Source: Streptomyces albireticuli
GTDB taxonomy: Bacteria > Actinomycetota > Actinomycetes > Streptomycetales > Streptomycetaceae
Direction of reading: 5' to 3'
Assembly (NCBI RefSeq): GCF_021228125.1
Contig: NZ_JAJQQS010000008.1
Span: forward strand, 276,843-340,842
Length of the DNA: 64,000 nucleotides
Below, in pieces: positions 49,610-58,648 of the stretch. Each line of letters starts with the position of its first letter. The first letter of the stretch is position 1. The notes beneath the pieces are model-generated. The model searched no databases, had not been told where the DNA came from, and saw only the letters and a program-made list of their open reading frames with translations. The position numbers were made by a program, and so were the translations under genes.

Positions 49610-51049
49610 ATGGCTGAAACACGTGAGCACGCGACGGATGTCCTCGTCATCGGCGGCGGTACCGGGGGCTACAGCACCGCACTGCGGGCCGCCGCCCTCG
49701 GACTCGACGTCGTCCTCGCGGAGCGCGATCTGGTCGGCGGGACCTGTCTGCACCGGGGCTGCATCCCGAGCAAGGCGATGCTGCACGCGGCGGAGCTGGT
49801 CGACGGCATCGCGGAGGCGCGCGAGCGCTGGGGCGTCAAGGCGACGCTGGACTCCGTCGACTGGTCCGCGCTCACCGCGACCCGCGACGACATCGTCTCC
49901 CGCAACCACCGCGGCGTGGAGGGGCACCTCGCGCACGCCGGGGTGCGGGTGGTGCGGGGTTCGGCGTCGCTGACGGGGCCCCGGACGGTGCGGATCGACT
50001 CCGGCGCCGAGGCGGGCGCGGTGTGGACGGCCCGGCGCGGCGTCGTGCTGGCCACGGGCTCGCGGCCGCGTACGCTGCCCGGCCTGGAGCCCGACGGCTC
50101 GCGGATCGTGACCAGCGACGACGCCCTGTTCGCGCCGGGGTTGCCGGGCTCGGTGCTGGTGCTGGGCGGCGGCGCGATCGGTGTGGAGTACGCCTCGCTG
50201 CACCGGTCCATGGGGGCCGAGGTGACGCTGGTGGAGGCGGCCGACCGGCTGCTGCCGCTGGAGGACGCCGACGTCAGCAGGCATCTGACGCGGGGTCTGA
50301 AGAAGCGTGGTGTCGACGTTCGCGTGGGCGCCCGGCTGGAGGGCGCCGAGGTGCTGGAGGACGGGGTGCGGGCGACGGTCCGCGACGCCCGCGGCGAGCT
50401 CCGTACCGTGGTGGCGGAGCGGCTGCTGGTCGCCGTGGGGCGGGTGCCGGTCACCGACGGGCTGGGCCTGGCGGCGGCCGGGCTGGCCACGGACGCGCGG
50501 GGCTTCGTCGCCCCGGCCGACTGGTCGCGCCTGGAGACGTCCGTACCGGGCGTCCATGTGGTGGGCGACCTGCTGCCGCCGCCGTCCCTGGGGCTGGCCC
50601 ACGCCTCCTTCGCCGAGGGCCTGCTGGTCGCCGAGACCCTGGCGGGCGGCTCGCCCCGGCCGGTGGACTACGCGGCCGTCCCGCGCGTCACCTACTCCAG
50701 CCCGCAGACCGCGTCCGTCGGCCTGTCCGAGTCCGAGGCCCGCGAGCGGGGGCACGAGGTCGAGGTGAACTCGATGCCGCTGACGGCCGTGGCGAAGGGC
50801 ATGGTGCACGGTCAGGGCGGTGTGGTGAAGGTGGTCGCGGAGCGGGGTGACGGTGGCGGCCGGGTGCTGGGCGTGCATCTGGTGGGCCCGCACGTCTCGG
50901 AGATGATCGCGGAGAGCCAGCTGATCGTGGGGTGGGACGCGGAGGCGGGGGATGTGGCGCAGCATGTGCACGCGCATCCGACGTTGTCGGAGGCGGTGGG
51001 GGAGGCGTTCTTGTCGTTGGCGGGGCGGGGGTTGCACCAGCAGGGGTGA
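49610..51049 (+). CDS. lpdA: Dihydrolipoamide dehydrogenase (E3)-type flavoprotein
   Basis: The 479-residue protein has the FAD fold TDVLVIGGGTGGYSTALRAA, the redox-active disulfide GGTCLHRGCIPSKAML (C-x4-C), NAD fold VLVLGGGAIGVEYASL, and at the C-terminus the His-Glu dyad region AHPTLSEAVGEAF. This is the standard E3 of 2-oxoacid dehydrogenase complexes that re-oxidises dihydrolipoamide with NAD+. No E1 or E2 genes are nearby and the gene is paired with a LysR regulator, so this may be a second, conditional E3. Confidence 0.9.
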   Translation: MAETREHATDVLVIGGGTGGYSTALRAAALGLDVVLAERDLVGGTCLHRGCIPSKAMLHAAELVDGIAEARERWGVKATLDSVDWSALTATRDDIVSRNHRGVEGHLAHAGVRVVRGSASLTGPRTVRIDSGAEAGAVWTARRGVVLATGSRPRTLPGLEPDGSRIVTSDDALFAPGLPGSVLVLGGGAIGVEYASLHRSMGAEVTLVEAADRLLPLEDADVSRHLTRGLKKRGVDVRVGARLEGAEVLEDGVRATVRDARGELRTVVAERLLVAVGRVPVTDGLGLAAAGLATDARGFVAPADWSRLETSVPGVHVVGDLLPPPSLGLAHASFAEGLLVAETLAGGSPRPVDYAAVPRVTYSSPQTASVGLSESEARERGHEVEVNSMPLTAVAKGMVHGQGGVVKVVAERGDGGGRVLGVHLVGPHVSEMIAESQLIVGWDAEAGDVAQHVHAHPTLSEAVGEAFLSLAGRGLHQQG

Positions 51050-51080
51050 CGGGGCGGGGTCGCGGTGGGTGCGGGGTGGT

Positions 51081-51190
51081 GGCCGCTGCGCGGGGCCTTG
51101 TCCCGCCCAGCCCCTAGGCCCCCGGCCGCGCTGCCGCGCGGGGTTCTCAAGCGCCGGACGGGCTGAAAATCAGCTCGTCCGGCGATCGAG
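51081..51190. repeat. Dispersed palindromic intergenic element, degraded copy
   Basis: GGCCGCTGCGCGGGGCCTTG at the start matches the 41098 copy, and TCAAGCGCCGGACGGGCTGA with TCAGCTCGTCCGGCG forms the shared stem, now with two mismatches. Lies between convergent lpd and lysE and can act as their terminator. Confidence 0.7.
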
Positions 51191-51196
51191 ACCACC

Positions 51197-51847
51197 TCAG
51201 ACCGTCTCCGCCGCCGCCCCCACCCCCAGCGCGACCAGCACCCCACCCGTCACCCGTTCCAGATTCCGGTTCACCCGGGGCCGCCGCAGCCACGAGACCA
51301 TCCGCGCCGCGCAGACCGCCACCAGCACCATCCACGCCGCCGCCACGACCGCGTCGACGACCCCGAACAGCAGCGTCGTGCCGAACGGCGAGCCGTCCTC
51401 CGGCAGGAACTGCGGGACGACGGCGACGAAGAAGACGCCCACCTTGGGGTTGAGCAGGCAGCTCAGCAGCCCCTGACGGAACGCCTCGGGCGCGCCGGGC
51501 GCCCGGCCCGCCGGTGCCGGTTCCTCCTCCGCGGCCATGCGGACGGCGGCGGCGCCACGTCGCGGCCGGTGGGCCCACAGGGCCTGGGCTCCCAGGAGGA
51601 CGAGGTACGCGGCGCCCACGAGCCGTACGACGGTGAAGGCCGTGTCCCAGCGCTGGAGCGCCGCCGCCAGGCCGAAGGCCGCCGCGACGCCCCAGGCGAG
51701 GGAGCCGACCGCCGCGCCGAGGGCCGTGGCCGTGCCCGTACGGCGGCCGCCGCGCAGGCAGTTGCGGAGGACGAGCAGGGTGTCGGGTCCGGGCGCCATG
51801 GCCACCAGGAGGGAGAAGAGGGCGAAGCCGAGTATCGCGGCCGTCAC
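51197..51847 (-). CDS. LysE/RhtB-family amino-acid exporter
   Basis: The 216-residue inner-membrane protein has the family N-terminus ILGFALFSLLVAMAPGPDTLLVLRNCLRGG and about six helices, including LAWGVAAAFGLAAAL, RLVGAAYLVLLGAQALW, FRQGLLSCLLNPKVGVFFVAVVPQF and VVDAVVAAAWMVLVAV. Such proteins export amino acids or derivatives. A cytoplasmic linker of about 30 residues carries charged and Ala/Pro residues. GTG start at 51847 with AGGAG close upstream. Converges with lpd. Confidence 0.88.
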   Translation of the reverse strand: MTAAILGFALFSLLVAMAPGPDTLLVLRNCLRGGRRTGTATALGAAVGSLAWGVAAAFGLAAALQRWDTAFTVVRLVGAAYLVLLGAQALWAHRPRRGAAAVRMAAEEEPAPAGRAPGAPEAFRQGLLSCLLNPKVGVFFVAVVPQFLPEDGSPFGTTLLFGVVDAVVAAAWMVLVAVCAARMVSWLRRPRVNRNLERVTGGVLVALGVGAAAETV

Positions 51848-51918
51848 GGTGAACTCCTGTCATACGGGATACGAAAGGGGCTGACCGGGCCGACTGTAAC
51901 CGGAGGGGAACGCGGCGA

Positions 51919-51963
51919 GGCCGGCCGTCGCGCCCCGTGGGGGTGGGGCGCGGCGACCGGCCG
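51919..51963. terminator. Stem-loop downstream of the subtilisin gene
   Basis: GGCCGGCCGTCGCGCCCC / GGGGCGCGGCGACCGGCC with an 8-base loop and two bulges, in the gap between lysE and the protease gene. Second smaller stem around ACGGCC...GGCCGT follows. Confidence 0.6.
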
Positions 51964-52051
51964 GACGGCCCTTCCGGCCGTGTGTGTCGGGATGCGACGG
52001 ACGCGTCGGAGCCGTGGGCTCCGCTGCTCGTCGGCTACGTCTCGTCCAGGG

Positions 52052-53284
<1,233 letters not shown>

Positions 53285-53336
53285 GACGAGGTTCCTCCTC
53301 GTGCGGATGTGGGGGGGAATTGCGCGTTTCGCAACG

Positions 53337-53369
53337 CACCCGGAGCAACGGAAGCTCTTGCTCCGGGTG
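53337..53369 (-). promoter_or_regulatory. Inverted repeat in the leader of the subtilisin gene
   Basis: 12-bp perfect arms CACCCGGAGCAA / TTGCTCCGGGTG, 9-base loop, 53 bases before the protease ATG. Could be an operator or a mRNA leader hairpin. Confidence 0.45.
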
Positions 53370-53425
53370 TTCGAAACCCTGTCAGGGTTGACGCGCTCAA
53401 TTCAACATCCGCACGCAGGTGTGAC

Positions 53426-53446
53426 ATACGCAACGTGTTTGCGTAT
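53426..53446. promoter_or_regulatory. Inverted repeat in the AT-rich region upstream of the subtilisin gene
   Basis: 8-bp perfect arms ATACGCAA / TTGCGTAT around CGTGT, in the AT-richer segment 53380-53560. Position (about 140 bases upstream) suits an operator for the protease promoter. No regulator is adjacent. Confidence 0.4.
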
Positions 53447-53568
53447 CTTCAAACCCCTTGGAACGGCGGCAAATTGGACAGTTCACTTGACGCGGGCTGT
53501 CACGTTTTACTTGAAAGAAACAGTAATAACTTCCTTTGCGGGCAGGCGGTTTCATTGCTGATGCAACA

Positions 53569-54783
53569 TCAGCCCCTTATCGGGACCGCCCGAGCCAGCT
53601 CCGTCTCGACGAGGTCCGCCGCGCGCGGCGTGCCGCCCTCGGCCGCCAGCTCCGCCTTCAGCCGCGCCGACCGGCGGGCCACCTCGGGGTCGTCCACCAG
53701 CGAGAGCACGGCCTCCCGCAGGGTCCGGGCGTCGGCCCGCTCCGCCGGGACGTGCCGGCCGACCCCCAGTTCCTCCAGCAGCGCGGCGTTGGTGAACTGG
53801 TCGACGGCCTGCGGCACGGCGACCATCGGCACGCCGCAGGCGAGCCCCTCCTGTGAGCCACCCATGCCCGCGTGCGTGATGAAGGCGTCCGCCTGCTCCA
53901 GGACGGACAGCTGCGGCACCCACGAACGGACCTCGACATTGGCGGGCACCGGCCCGAGCTCGGCCGGGTCGACGTGCTTGCCTATCTGGAGGACGACGTG
54001 CCAGCCGGGCAGGTCGCCGAAGGCGGTCAGGCACTCGCGGTAGAAGCCGGGCTGCTTGGTGTACGTGGAGCCCAGTGAGATCAGCAGGACCCGCTCCGCG
54101 TCCGCGGGCCGCTCCCAGACGCCCTGGTGCGAACGGTCGCCGCGGCAGGGCCCGGTGAAGGTGGTGCGGACCTCGTCGACGCGGTCGGCGTGCGGCTGCA
54201 TGGCGCGCGGGATGAGGGCCAGGCAGCGGTCGGGGAGGCCGATGAACAGGTCGGGGTGGATGTCCATGCCGTGGTCGGCGAGCCAGCCGGTGAAGCGCTC
54301 GTAGTAGGCGATGCCGCGCGGGGTCCGCTTGATGGGGTCGAGCATCGCGTTCCCGACCTCCTCCTCGTACCCGTTCCAGGCGACCAGGTTCGGGCAGAGC
54401 TGGACGATCGGTACGTCCCAGAGGTGGGCCAGCACCCGCGCCGGATAGGCGGTGATGTCGTAGAGCACCATGTCCGGCTCGTCGCCCTCGTACGCCGCGG
54501 CGAGCTGTGGCAGCACCTGGATCGCGTCGTCGAGGAACAGCTCGAAGTGGTCGATGAGCTCGCTTCCCCAGGCGTCCGGGTCCGCGTCGGTCGGCAGGGT
54601 CGAGGTGTAGATCACCGGTTCGGCGCCGGTGCCGGCGATCAGCTCCGCGAAGGACTCGGGGATGGCGTAGGTGACGCGGTGGCCACGGGCGACGAGCTCG
54701 CGGACCACCTCCAGGCTGGGGTTCACATGCCCGTGGGCGGCGATGCTGAACATGGCGATATGGGCAGGCTGCGGGTGGTTCAT
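53569..54783 (-). CDS. mgt: Macrolide-inactivating UDP-glycosyltransferase (OleD/Mgt type)
   Basis: The 404-residue GT1 enzyme transfers glucose to a hydroxyl of macrolides, inactivating them in the cytoplasm. The N-terminus AHIAMFSIAAHGHVNPSLEV contains the catalytic His, with Asp in VLYDITAYPARVLA; the UDP-sugar site is THAGMGGSQEGLACGVPMVAVPQAVDQ. I recall near-identical segments in OleD. Such genes exist in many Streptomyces without macrolide pathways as resistance genes. The ATG 54783 is preceded at 54803-54816 by a perfect 14-bp palindrome that may be a TetR-type operator. Confidence 0.93.
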   Translation of the reverse strand: MNHPQPAHIAMFSIAAHGHVNPSLEVVRELVARGHRVTYAIPESFAELIAGTGAEPVIYTSTLPTDADPDAWGSELIDHFELFLDDAIQVLPQLAAAYEGDEPDMVLYDITAYPARVLAHLWDVPIVQLCPNLVAWNGYEEEVGNAMLDPIKRTPRGIAYYERFTGWLADHGMDIHPDLFIGLPDRCLALIPRAMQPHADRVDEVRTTFTGPCRGDRSHQGVWERPADAERVLLISLGSTYTKQPGFYRECLTAFGDLPGWHVVLQIGKHVDPAELGPVPANVEVRSWVPQLSVLEQADAFITHAGMGGSQEGLACGVPMVAVPQAVDQFTNAALLEELGVGRHVPAERADARTLREAVLSLVDDPEVARRSARLKAELAAEGGTPRAADLVETELARAVPIRG

Positions 54784-54802
54784 GGCCCCGACATTAAGCG
54801 AG

Positions 54803-54816
54803 ACGATACGTATCGT
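54803..54816. promoter_or_regulatory. Perfect 14-bp palindrome, candidate TetR-type operator of the glycosyltransferase
   Basis: ACGATACGTATCGT lies 19 bases upstream of the glycosyltransferase start and 90 before the phosphotransferase start. The sequence has the symmetry and content of TetR-family sites. No TetR gene is present within the window. Confidence 0.5.
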
Positions 54817-54906
54817 GCAATCTCATTTCCGGGCCCCGGCCGCCGTCCCCGTCCGACGGGAGGGGAGACTGGGGGCGACCGGCTCGAAGGCAAGTGAGGT
54901 ACGAAC

Positions 54907-55800
54907 GTGGTGGACGCAGCGGACGCGAAGGACGTGCCCTTCACGGAGCGCCGGGCGCGGGAGCTCCTCGCCGCGGCGGTGCCCGAGGTCTCCGCGGCGG
55001 ACGCGACGCTCCTCGCCCTCGGCGAGAACGCCGTCTTCGCCGAGGGCGGCCTGGTGGTGAAGGTGGGCCGGGACGCCGCCCTGCGGGAGCGCGCCGCCCA
55101 TGAGCTGCGCGTCGCGGGCTGGCTGGCCGGGCTGGGCGTCCCGGCCGTACGGGCGGCCGAGCCCGTGGTCCGGGAGGCCGGCGGGCACCCGGTGACGCTC
55201 TGGCACCGGCTCGCCGGGGCCGCCCGTCCGGCCGGCACTCGGGATCTCGCCGCGGTGCTGCGGCTGGTCCACGAACTGCCCCGGCCGGACTTCGCGCTGC
55301 CCCGGCGTGAGCTGCTCGGCGGCGTCGAGCGGTGGCTGCGGCTGGCGGGCGACGCCGTCGACCCCGCCGACGCCGCGTATCTGCGCGAGCGCCGCGACGG
55401 CTTCGCGGCGGCCGCCGCCGCGCTGACCCCGCGCCTCGCCCCCGGCCCGATCCACGGCGACGCCTCGACGCGGAACGTGCACGTCGGACCGGACGGGCCG
55501 GTCCTGGTCGACCTGGAGACCTTCTCCGGCGACCTGCGCGAACACGACCTGGTGGTGCTCGCCCTCAGCCGCGACCGGTACGGCCTGGACCCGCGGGCGT
55601 ACGACGAATTCGTCGCGGCCTACGGCTGGGACGTCCGGGAGTGGGACGGCTGCGCGGTCCTGCGCGGGGCCCGGGAGACGGCGAGCTGCGCGTGGGTCGC
55701 CCAGCACGCCCCCGGCAACCCGGCGGCCCTCGCCGAGTTCGGCCGTAGGGTCGCGTCCCTGCGCGAGGGTGACCCGGCGGTCCGCTGGCACGCGTTCTGA
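54907..55800 (+). CDS. Aminoglycoside phosphotransferase-fold (APH) protein
   Basis: The 297-residue protein has the kinase-like fold: a glycine-poor N-lobe with LVVKVGRD (Lys), the catalytic loop GPIHGDASTRNVHVG (HGD-x4-N) and VLVDLETFSGDLREHDLV (metal Asp). Members of the family phosphorylate antibiotics, choline, homoserine or other metabolites, so the substrate remains open. Divergent from the macrolide glycosyltransferase, both perhaps under the same palindrome. GTG start at 54907 preceded by GAGGTACGAAC. Confidence 0.82.
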   Translation: MVDAADAKDVPFTERRARELLAAAVPEVSAADATLLALGENAVFAEGGLVVKVGRDAALRERAAHELRVAGWLAGLGVPAVRAAEPVVREAGGHPVTLWHRLAGAARPAGTRDLAAVLRLVHELPRPDFALPRRELLGGVERWLRLAGDAVDPADAAYLRERRDGFAAAAAALTPRLAPGPIHGDASTRNVHVGPDGPVLVDLETFSGDLREHDLVVLALSRDRYGLDPRAYDEFVAAYGWDVREWDGCAVLRGARETASCAWVAQHAPGNPAALAEFGRRVASLREGDPAVRWHAF

Positions 55801-55873
55801 GCGCGGGACGCCCCCGCGTCGGCGGACCGGACCCAAAAGGGGGCCCGGCCCGCCGGGACCCCGGTCCGGGCGG

Positions 55874-56338
55874 TCAGTGCGCGGTGCGCGTCGACCAGAT
55901 GGCCTGGCTGCCGTCGTAGATGACGACGTTGCCGTCGTCCTGGACGGCCAGGCGTGAGCCCGGGTGACCGGCGGTCTTGGAGTCCCAGACCGCGCGGCCG
56001 CTGCGGGTGTAGACGACGAAGTTGCCGTCCGTCTGGAACTGGGCCGTCCAGCCCTGACCGACCGTCCTGGACGCCCAGCGGGCCCGGTTGAACTCGTCGT
56101 AGACGACCAGGTTGCCGTCGGACTGCATGACGAGCCGGGCCGTGTCGGAGCTGACCGACTCGCCGGGGTTGAGGGCGAACGGCGCGTAGAGCGTCTGGGA
56201 CGCCTGGGTCCCCGGCGTCACCGTCGTGTTCGCGGCGGCGGGGGAGGCGTGGTCCGAGGGAGCGGCGCTCGCCTGTCCGGCGAGCGTCATGGCGGCGAGT
56301 GCGGCGGTCGCGAGGAGCGTGGTGGCTCTCTTGCCCAC
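55874..56338 (-). CDS. Secreted B-lectin (mannose-binding bulb-type) domain protein
   Basis: The 154-residue precursor has a Sec signal (TTLLATAALAAMTLAGQASA) and one complete B-lectin beta-prism. Three copies of Q-x-D-x-N-x-V-x-Y are QSDGNLVVY, QTDGNFVVY and QDDGNVVIY, all intact, so three mannose sites are possible. Small secreted lectins of this type occur in Streptomyces and in related bacteriocins. AAGGAG is 9 bases before the GTG. Not linked to toxin genes here. Confidence 0.88.
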   Translation of the reverse strand: MGKRATTLLATAALAAMTLAGQASAAPSDHASPAAANTTVTPGTQASQTLYAPFALNPGESVSSDTARLVMQSDGNLVVYDEFNRARWASRTVGQGWTAQFQTDGNFVVYTRSGRAVWDSKTAGHPGSRLAVQDDGNVVIYDGSQAIWSTRTAH

Positions 56339-56509
56339 GGGAGAACTCCTTGTGTCAGGTAGTTCGCGCACGGGTGCCCGGGTCGGGCACCGCACCCGGA
56401 CTCTGGCATCCGGGTGCCGTGCCGAAGGAGCCACTTCCACCCCGGTGACGCGTTCGCATCACTCTTTGACCTGATATTGCAGGCGTCAACTTCCGTGCTC
56501 CGTACCGGA

Positions 56510-57469
56510 TCAGGCGGGCCCCTCCGGCTCGGTGGCGCAGGTGAAGGAGGACCTCGGCCCGTCGAGGGTGGCGTCCATGCGGGCGGCCTGGCCCTGGGTG
56601 AACATGAACATCGCGGCGTCCTCGGTGTAGTCCATGAAATTCATGAACATGTCGCCGTCGGGAGCGTTGCCGCAGCTGACGACCGGGAAGACGGGGGTGC
56701 CGAAGTTGGGCCCGCCCTGGTTGGGGGTGTCGGCCACATGGTCGGTGCCGCTGCATCCGGTGCCGTCGTCGCCCCAGATGTGGAAGAGGTTGAGCCAGTG
56801 CCCGACCTCGTGGGTGGCGGTGCGCCCGAGGTCGTAGGGGGCGGTGGCGGTGCCCGTCGTGCCGAACGCCGAGTGCAGCATCACCACCCCGTCCGTCGCG
56901 GGCGGGCCGCCGGGGAACTGCGCGTAGCCCAGGAGGCCCCGGCGCAGTACGCACGTCCACATGTTCAGGTAGCGGTCGGCGGGCCAGGCGTCGTGGCCGC
57001 CCCGGGCCGTGAACTTCACGGCGTCGTCGGTGCCGAAGCCCACCGTCGTGGTGCGGGTCCGGGTGATGCCGGTGGTGGGGCGGCCGGCGGGGTCACGGGT
57101 GGCGAGCGCGAACTCGATCCTGCTGTCGGCGGTGAGCGGCTGCCACACGGCCGGGGTCCGGGCGACGTCCGGGTTGCGCTTGCGGTAGTCGCGGTTGAGG
57201 ACGTCGATCTGGCTGCGGATCTGCGCGTCGCCGATGTTCTCCGCGTCGGTGCGGTGGACGACGTGGACGACGACGGGGATCCGGGTCACCCCGGCGCGGG
57301 CCGTGGCCTCGTCGCCCCGCTCGTAGGCGAAGGCGCGGTTCTCCACCTCCACGCGGGCGGTGGCGTACTCGGGCTGTTCGTCGAGCAGCCGACGGTGGAC
57401 CTCCATGGTCCCGCAGAGCAGACTCTCGGGGGACCTGCCCGCACGCGTGGTCTCCTGGTTCTCGGTCAC
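56510..57469 (-). CDS. M43-family zinc metalloprotease without an apparent signal peptide
   Basis: The 319-residue metzincin has the zinc box THEVGHWLNLFHIWGDD, giving three histidines and the catalytic glutamate, and a Met-turn MFMNFMDY. RIPVVVHVVHRTDAENI and NIGDAQIRSQIDVLNRDYRK are typical of cytophagalysin-type M43 enzymes. Two cysteine pairs are likely in the CSGTDH and SCGNAPDG region. The GTG 57469 has GGAGG upstream, and the following residues (TENQETTRAGRSPESLL) are hydrophilic, so no Sec or Tat signal is seen although the family is normally secreted. Confidence 0.88.
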   Translation of the reverse strand: MTENQETTRAGRSPESLLCGTMEVHRRLLDEQPEYATARVEVENRAFAYERGDEATARAGVTRIPVVVHVVHRTDAENIGDAQIRSQIDVLNRDYRKRNPDVARTPAVWQPLTADSRIEFALATRDPAGRPTTGITRTRTTTVGFGTDDAVKFTARGGHDAWPADRYLNMWTCVLRRGLLGYAQFPGGPPATDGVVMLHSAFGTTGTATAPYDLGRTATHEVGHWLNLFHIWGDDGTGCSGTDHVADTPNQGGPNFGTPVFPVVSCGNAPDGDMFMNFMDYTEDAAMFMFTQGQAARMDATLDGPRSSFTCATEPEGPA

Positions 57470-57646
57470 GCCGGACCTCCTCGCATGGCCGCGTGGCGCG
57501 GCTGTGGTGGGGGAAGTCGGGCCCGATACCGATTACCGTAGCCCCCATTCGGCCAGGTAAGTGATGGGCATCACACAATCCGGGGGCAAGTGCCAGAGGC
57601 TCTTCCGCTTCTTGGTGTCCTCGGCGACGGCAGAGGCGGATGGGGC

Positions 57647-57979
57647 ATGAACGAGCGCATCGGGACCGAGCCACCCACCGGTCTCCTCCAGCACTGGGTG
57701 CACTCCTTCGAGGAGGATTCGCCCGGTGCGACGGTCTACCGCCCGGACGGGTTCGCCTTCCCGCCGGCGCGGGGGAGGAGGGGGATGGAGTTCGCCGAGG
57801 GCGGTGTGTTCGTCGACCATCCCCTCGGGAGGGGGGACGCCCCGGATTCCGTACGCGGGCGCTGGCGGATGTCGGGCGAGGCACGGGTGTCGGTGTCGTT
57901 CCCGGGGACGGGCCGGGCCGGGCGGGAACTGGTGATCCTCGCGTGCGACGAGAAGGTGCTGCGCGTCGCCGTCGCGTGA
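57647..57979 (+). CDS. Small uncharacterised protein
   Basis: I do not recognise this 110-residue product. It starts MNERIGTEPPTGLLQHWVHS, has VYRPDGFAFPPARGRRGMEF and GRWRMSGEARVSVSFPG, and ends VILACDEKVLRVAVA. The predicted alternation of short strands suggests a small beta-barrel, in the size range of lipocalin-like proteins. No signal peptide. Start ATG 57647 has weak GGAUGGGG-like spacing. Lies between the divergent metalloprotease and the MarR gene; independent. Confidence 0.5.
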   Translation: MNERIGTEPPTGLLQHWVHSFEEDSPGATVYRPDGFAFPPARGRRGMEFAEGGVFVDHPLGRGDAPDSVRGRWRMSGEARVSVSFPGTGRAGRELVILACDEKVLRVAVA

Positions 57980-58037
57980 GGTGACGCGGCGGGGCCGGAC
58001 GCCGTCGTGAGGGGGCATGGCATCCCCCACGGCTCGC

Positions 58038-58460
58038 CTAGCGTGCGGCGAGCCGCTCCAGCAGGGCGGCGCTCCGTGCCAGCAGCGCCCGCTCCTCGTC
58101 CGTGAGTTCGGCCTCGATGGCCTGCGCGAGCCAGCCGGCCCTGCGGCCGCGCTCCGCTTCGAGCGCGGCCCGGCCCGCGTCCGACAGCTCGACCAGCGAC
58201 TTGCGGCCGTCCGTGGGGTGCGCCCGGCGCGTGATCAGGTCCTGTTCCATGAGCAGCCCCACCGCCCGGGCCATCGACTGGGGGCGTACGCGCTGATCGG
58301 TGGCGAGGTCGCTGGTGGTCATGGCGCCGTTGCGGTCGAGCGCGCCGAGCACGGCGGCCTGGCCCAGCGGAATGCTGTCCTCGTGTTTGACGCGCCGGAG
58401 GAGCCTGCCCATCGCGGTGCGCAGTTCGGCGGCGATGGCGGCGGCTTCCGAGGTGGGCAT
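58038..58460 (-). CDS. MarR-family transcriptional regulator
   Basis: The 140-residue protein has a MarR winged helix: LGQAAVLGALDRNGAMTTSDLA, QRVRPQSMARAVGLLMEQDLI and RRAHPTDGRKSLVELSDAG with the wing. It is divergent from enolase and separated from it by 188 bases containing seven 13-bp palindromic units, the first 22 bases from its start codon, so it most likely binds there and represses itself and enolase. Ligand unknown. ATG 58460 is preferred over a TTG at 58487 which would lie inside the repeats. Confidence 0.87.
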   Translation of the reverse strand: MPTSEAAAIAAELRTAMGRLLRRVKHEDSIPLGQAAVLGALDRNGAMTTSDLATDQRVRPQSMARAVGLLMEQDLITRRAHPTDGRKSLVELSDAGRAALEAERGRRAGWLAQAIEAELTDEERALLARSAALLERLAAR

Positions 58461-58481
58461 AGGGCACTTTACCCCGTTGGT

Positions 58482-58572
58482 CGGCAAAGCTGGTCAGCAA
58501 AGCTGTGCACCTGACCTGCGCAGCATTGCTGTACAGCAATGCTGTTCAGCAAAACTGCGCAGCATTGCTGTA
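58482..58572. promoter_or_regulatory. Seven tandem 13-bp iterons between marR and eno
   Basis: Units begin at 58482, 58495, 58508, 58521, 58534, 58547 and 58560, exactly 13 bp apart. The consensus is CAGCAWWGCTGNN, itself palindromic over its first 11 bases. Units 4 and 5 together make a perfect 24-bp palindrome (58521-58544). Unit 3 is degenerate (CACCTGACCTGCG). A promoter-like TATGGT at 58571 overlaps the last unit. Confidence 0.85.
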
Positions 58573-58648
58573 TGGTTTGTCCTGTCGGGCTCAGCGCCAG
58601 CGTTGTCGCAGCCGGGGCCACGGCACACGACAACGGGAAGGACCTCCC

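Noticed and set aside
53569..55800. Possible antibiotic biosynthetic cluster suggested by the macrolide glycosyltransferase and APH-type gene
   Set aside because: No polyketide synthase, non-ribosomal peptide synthetase or tailoring genes nearby; a resistance function is enough.
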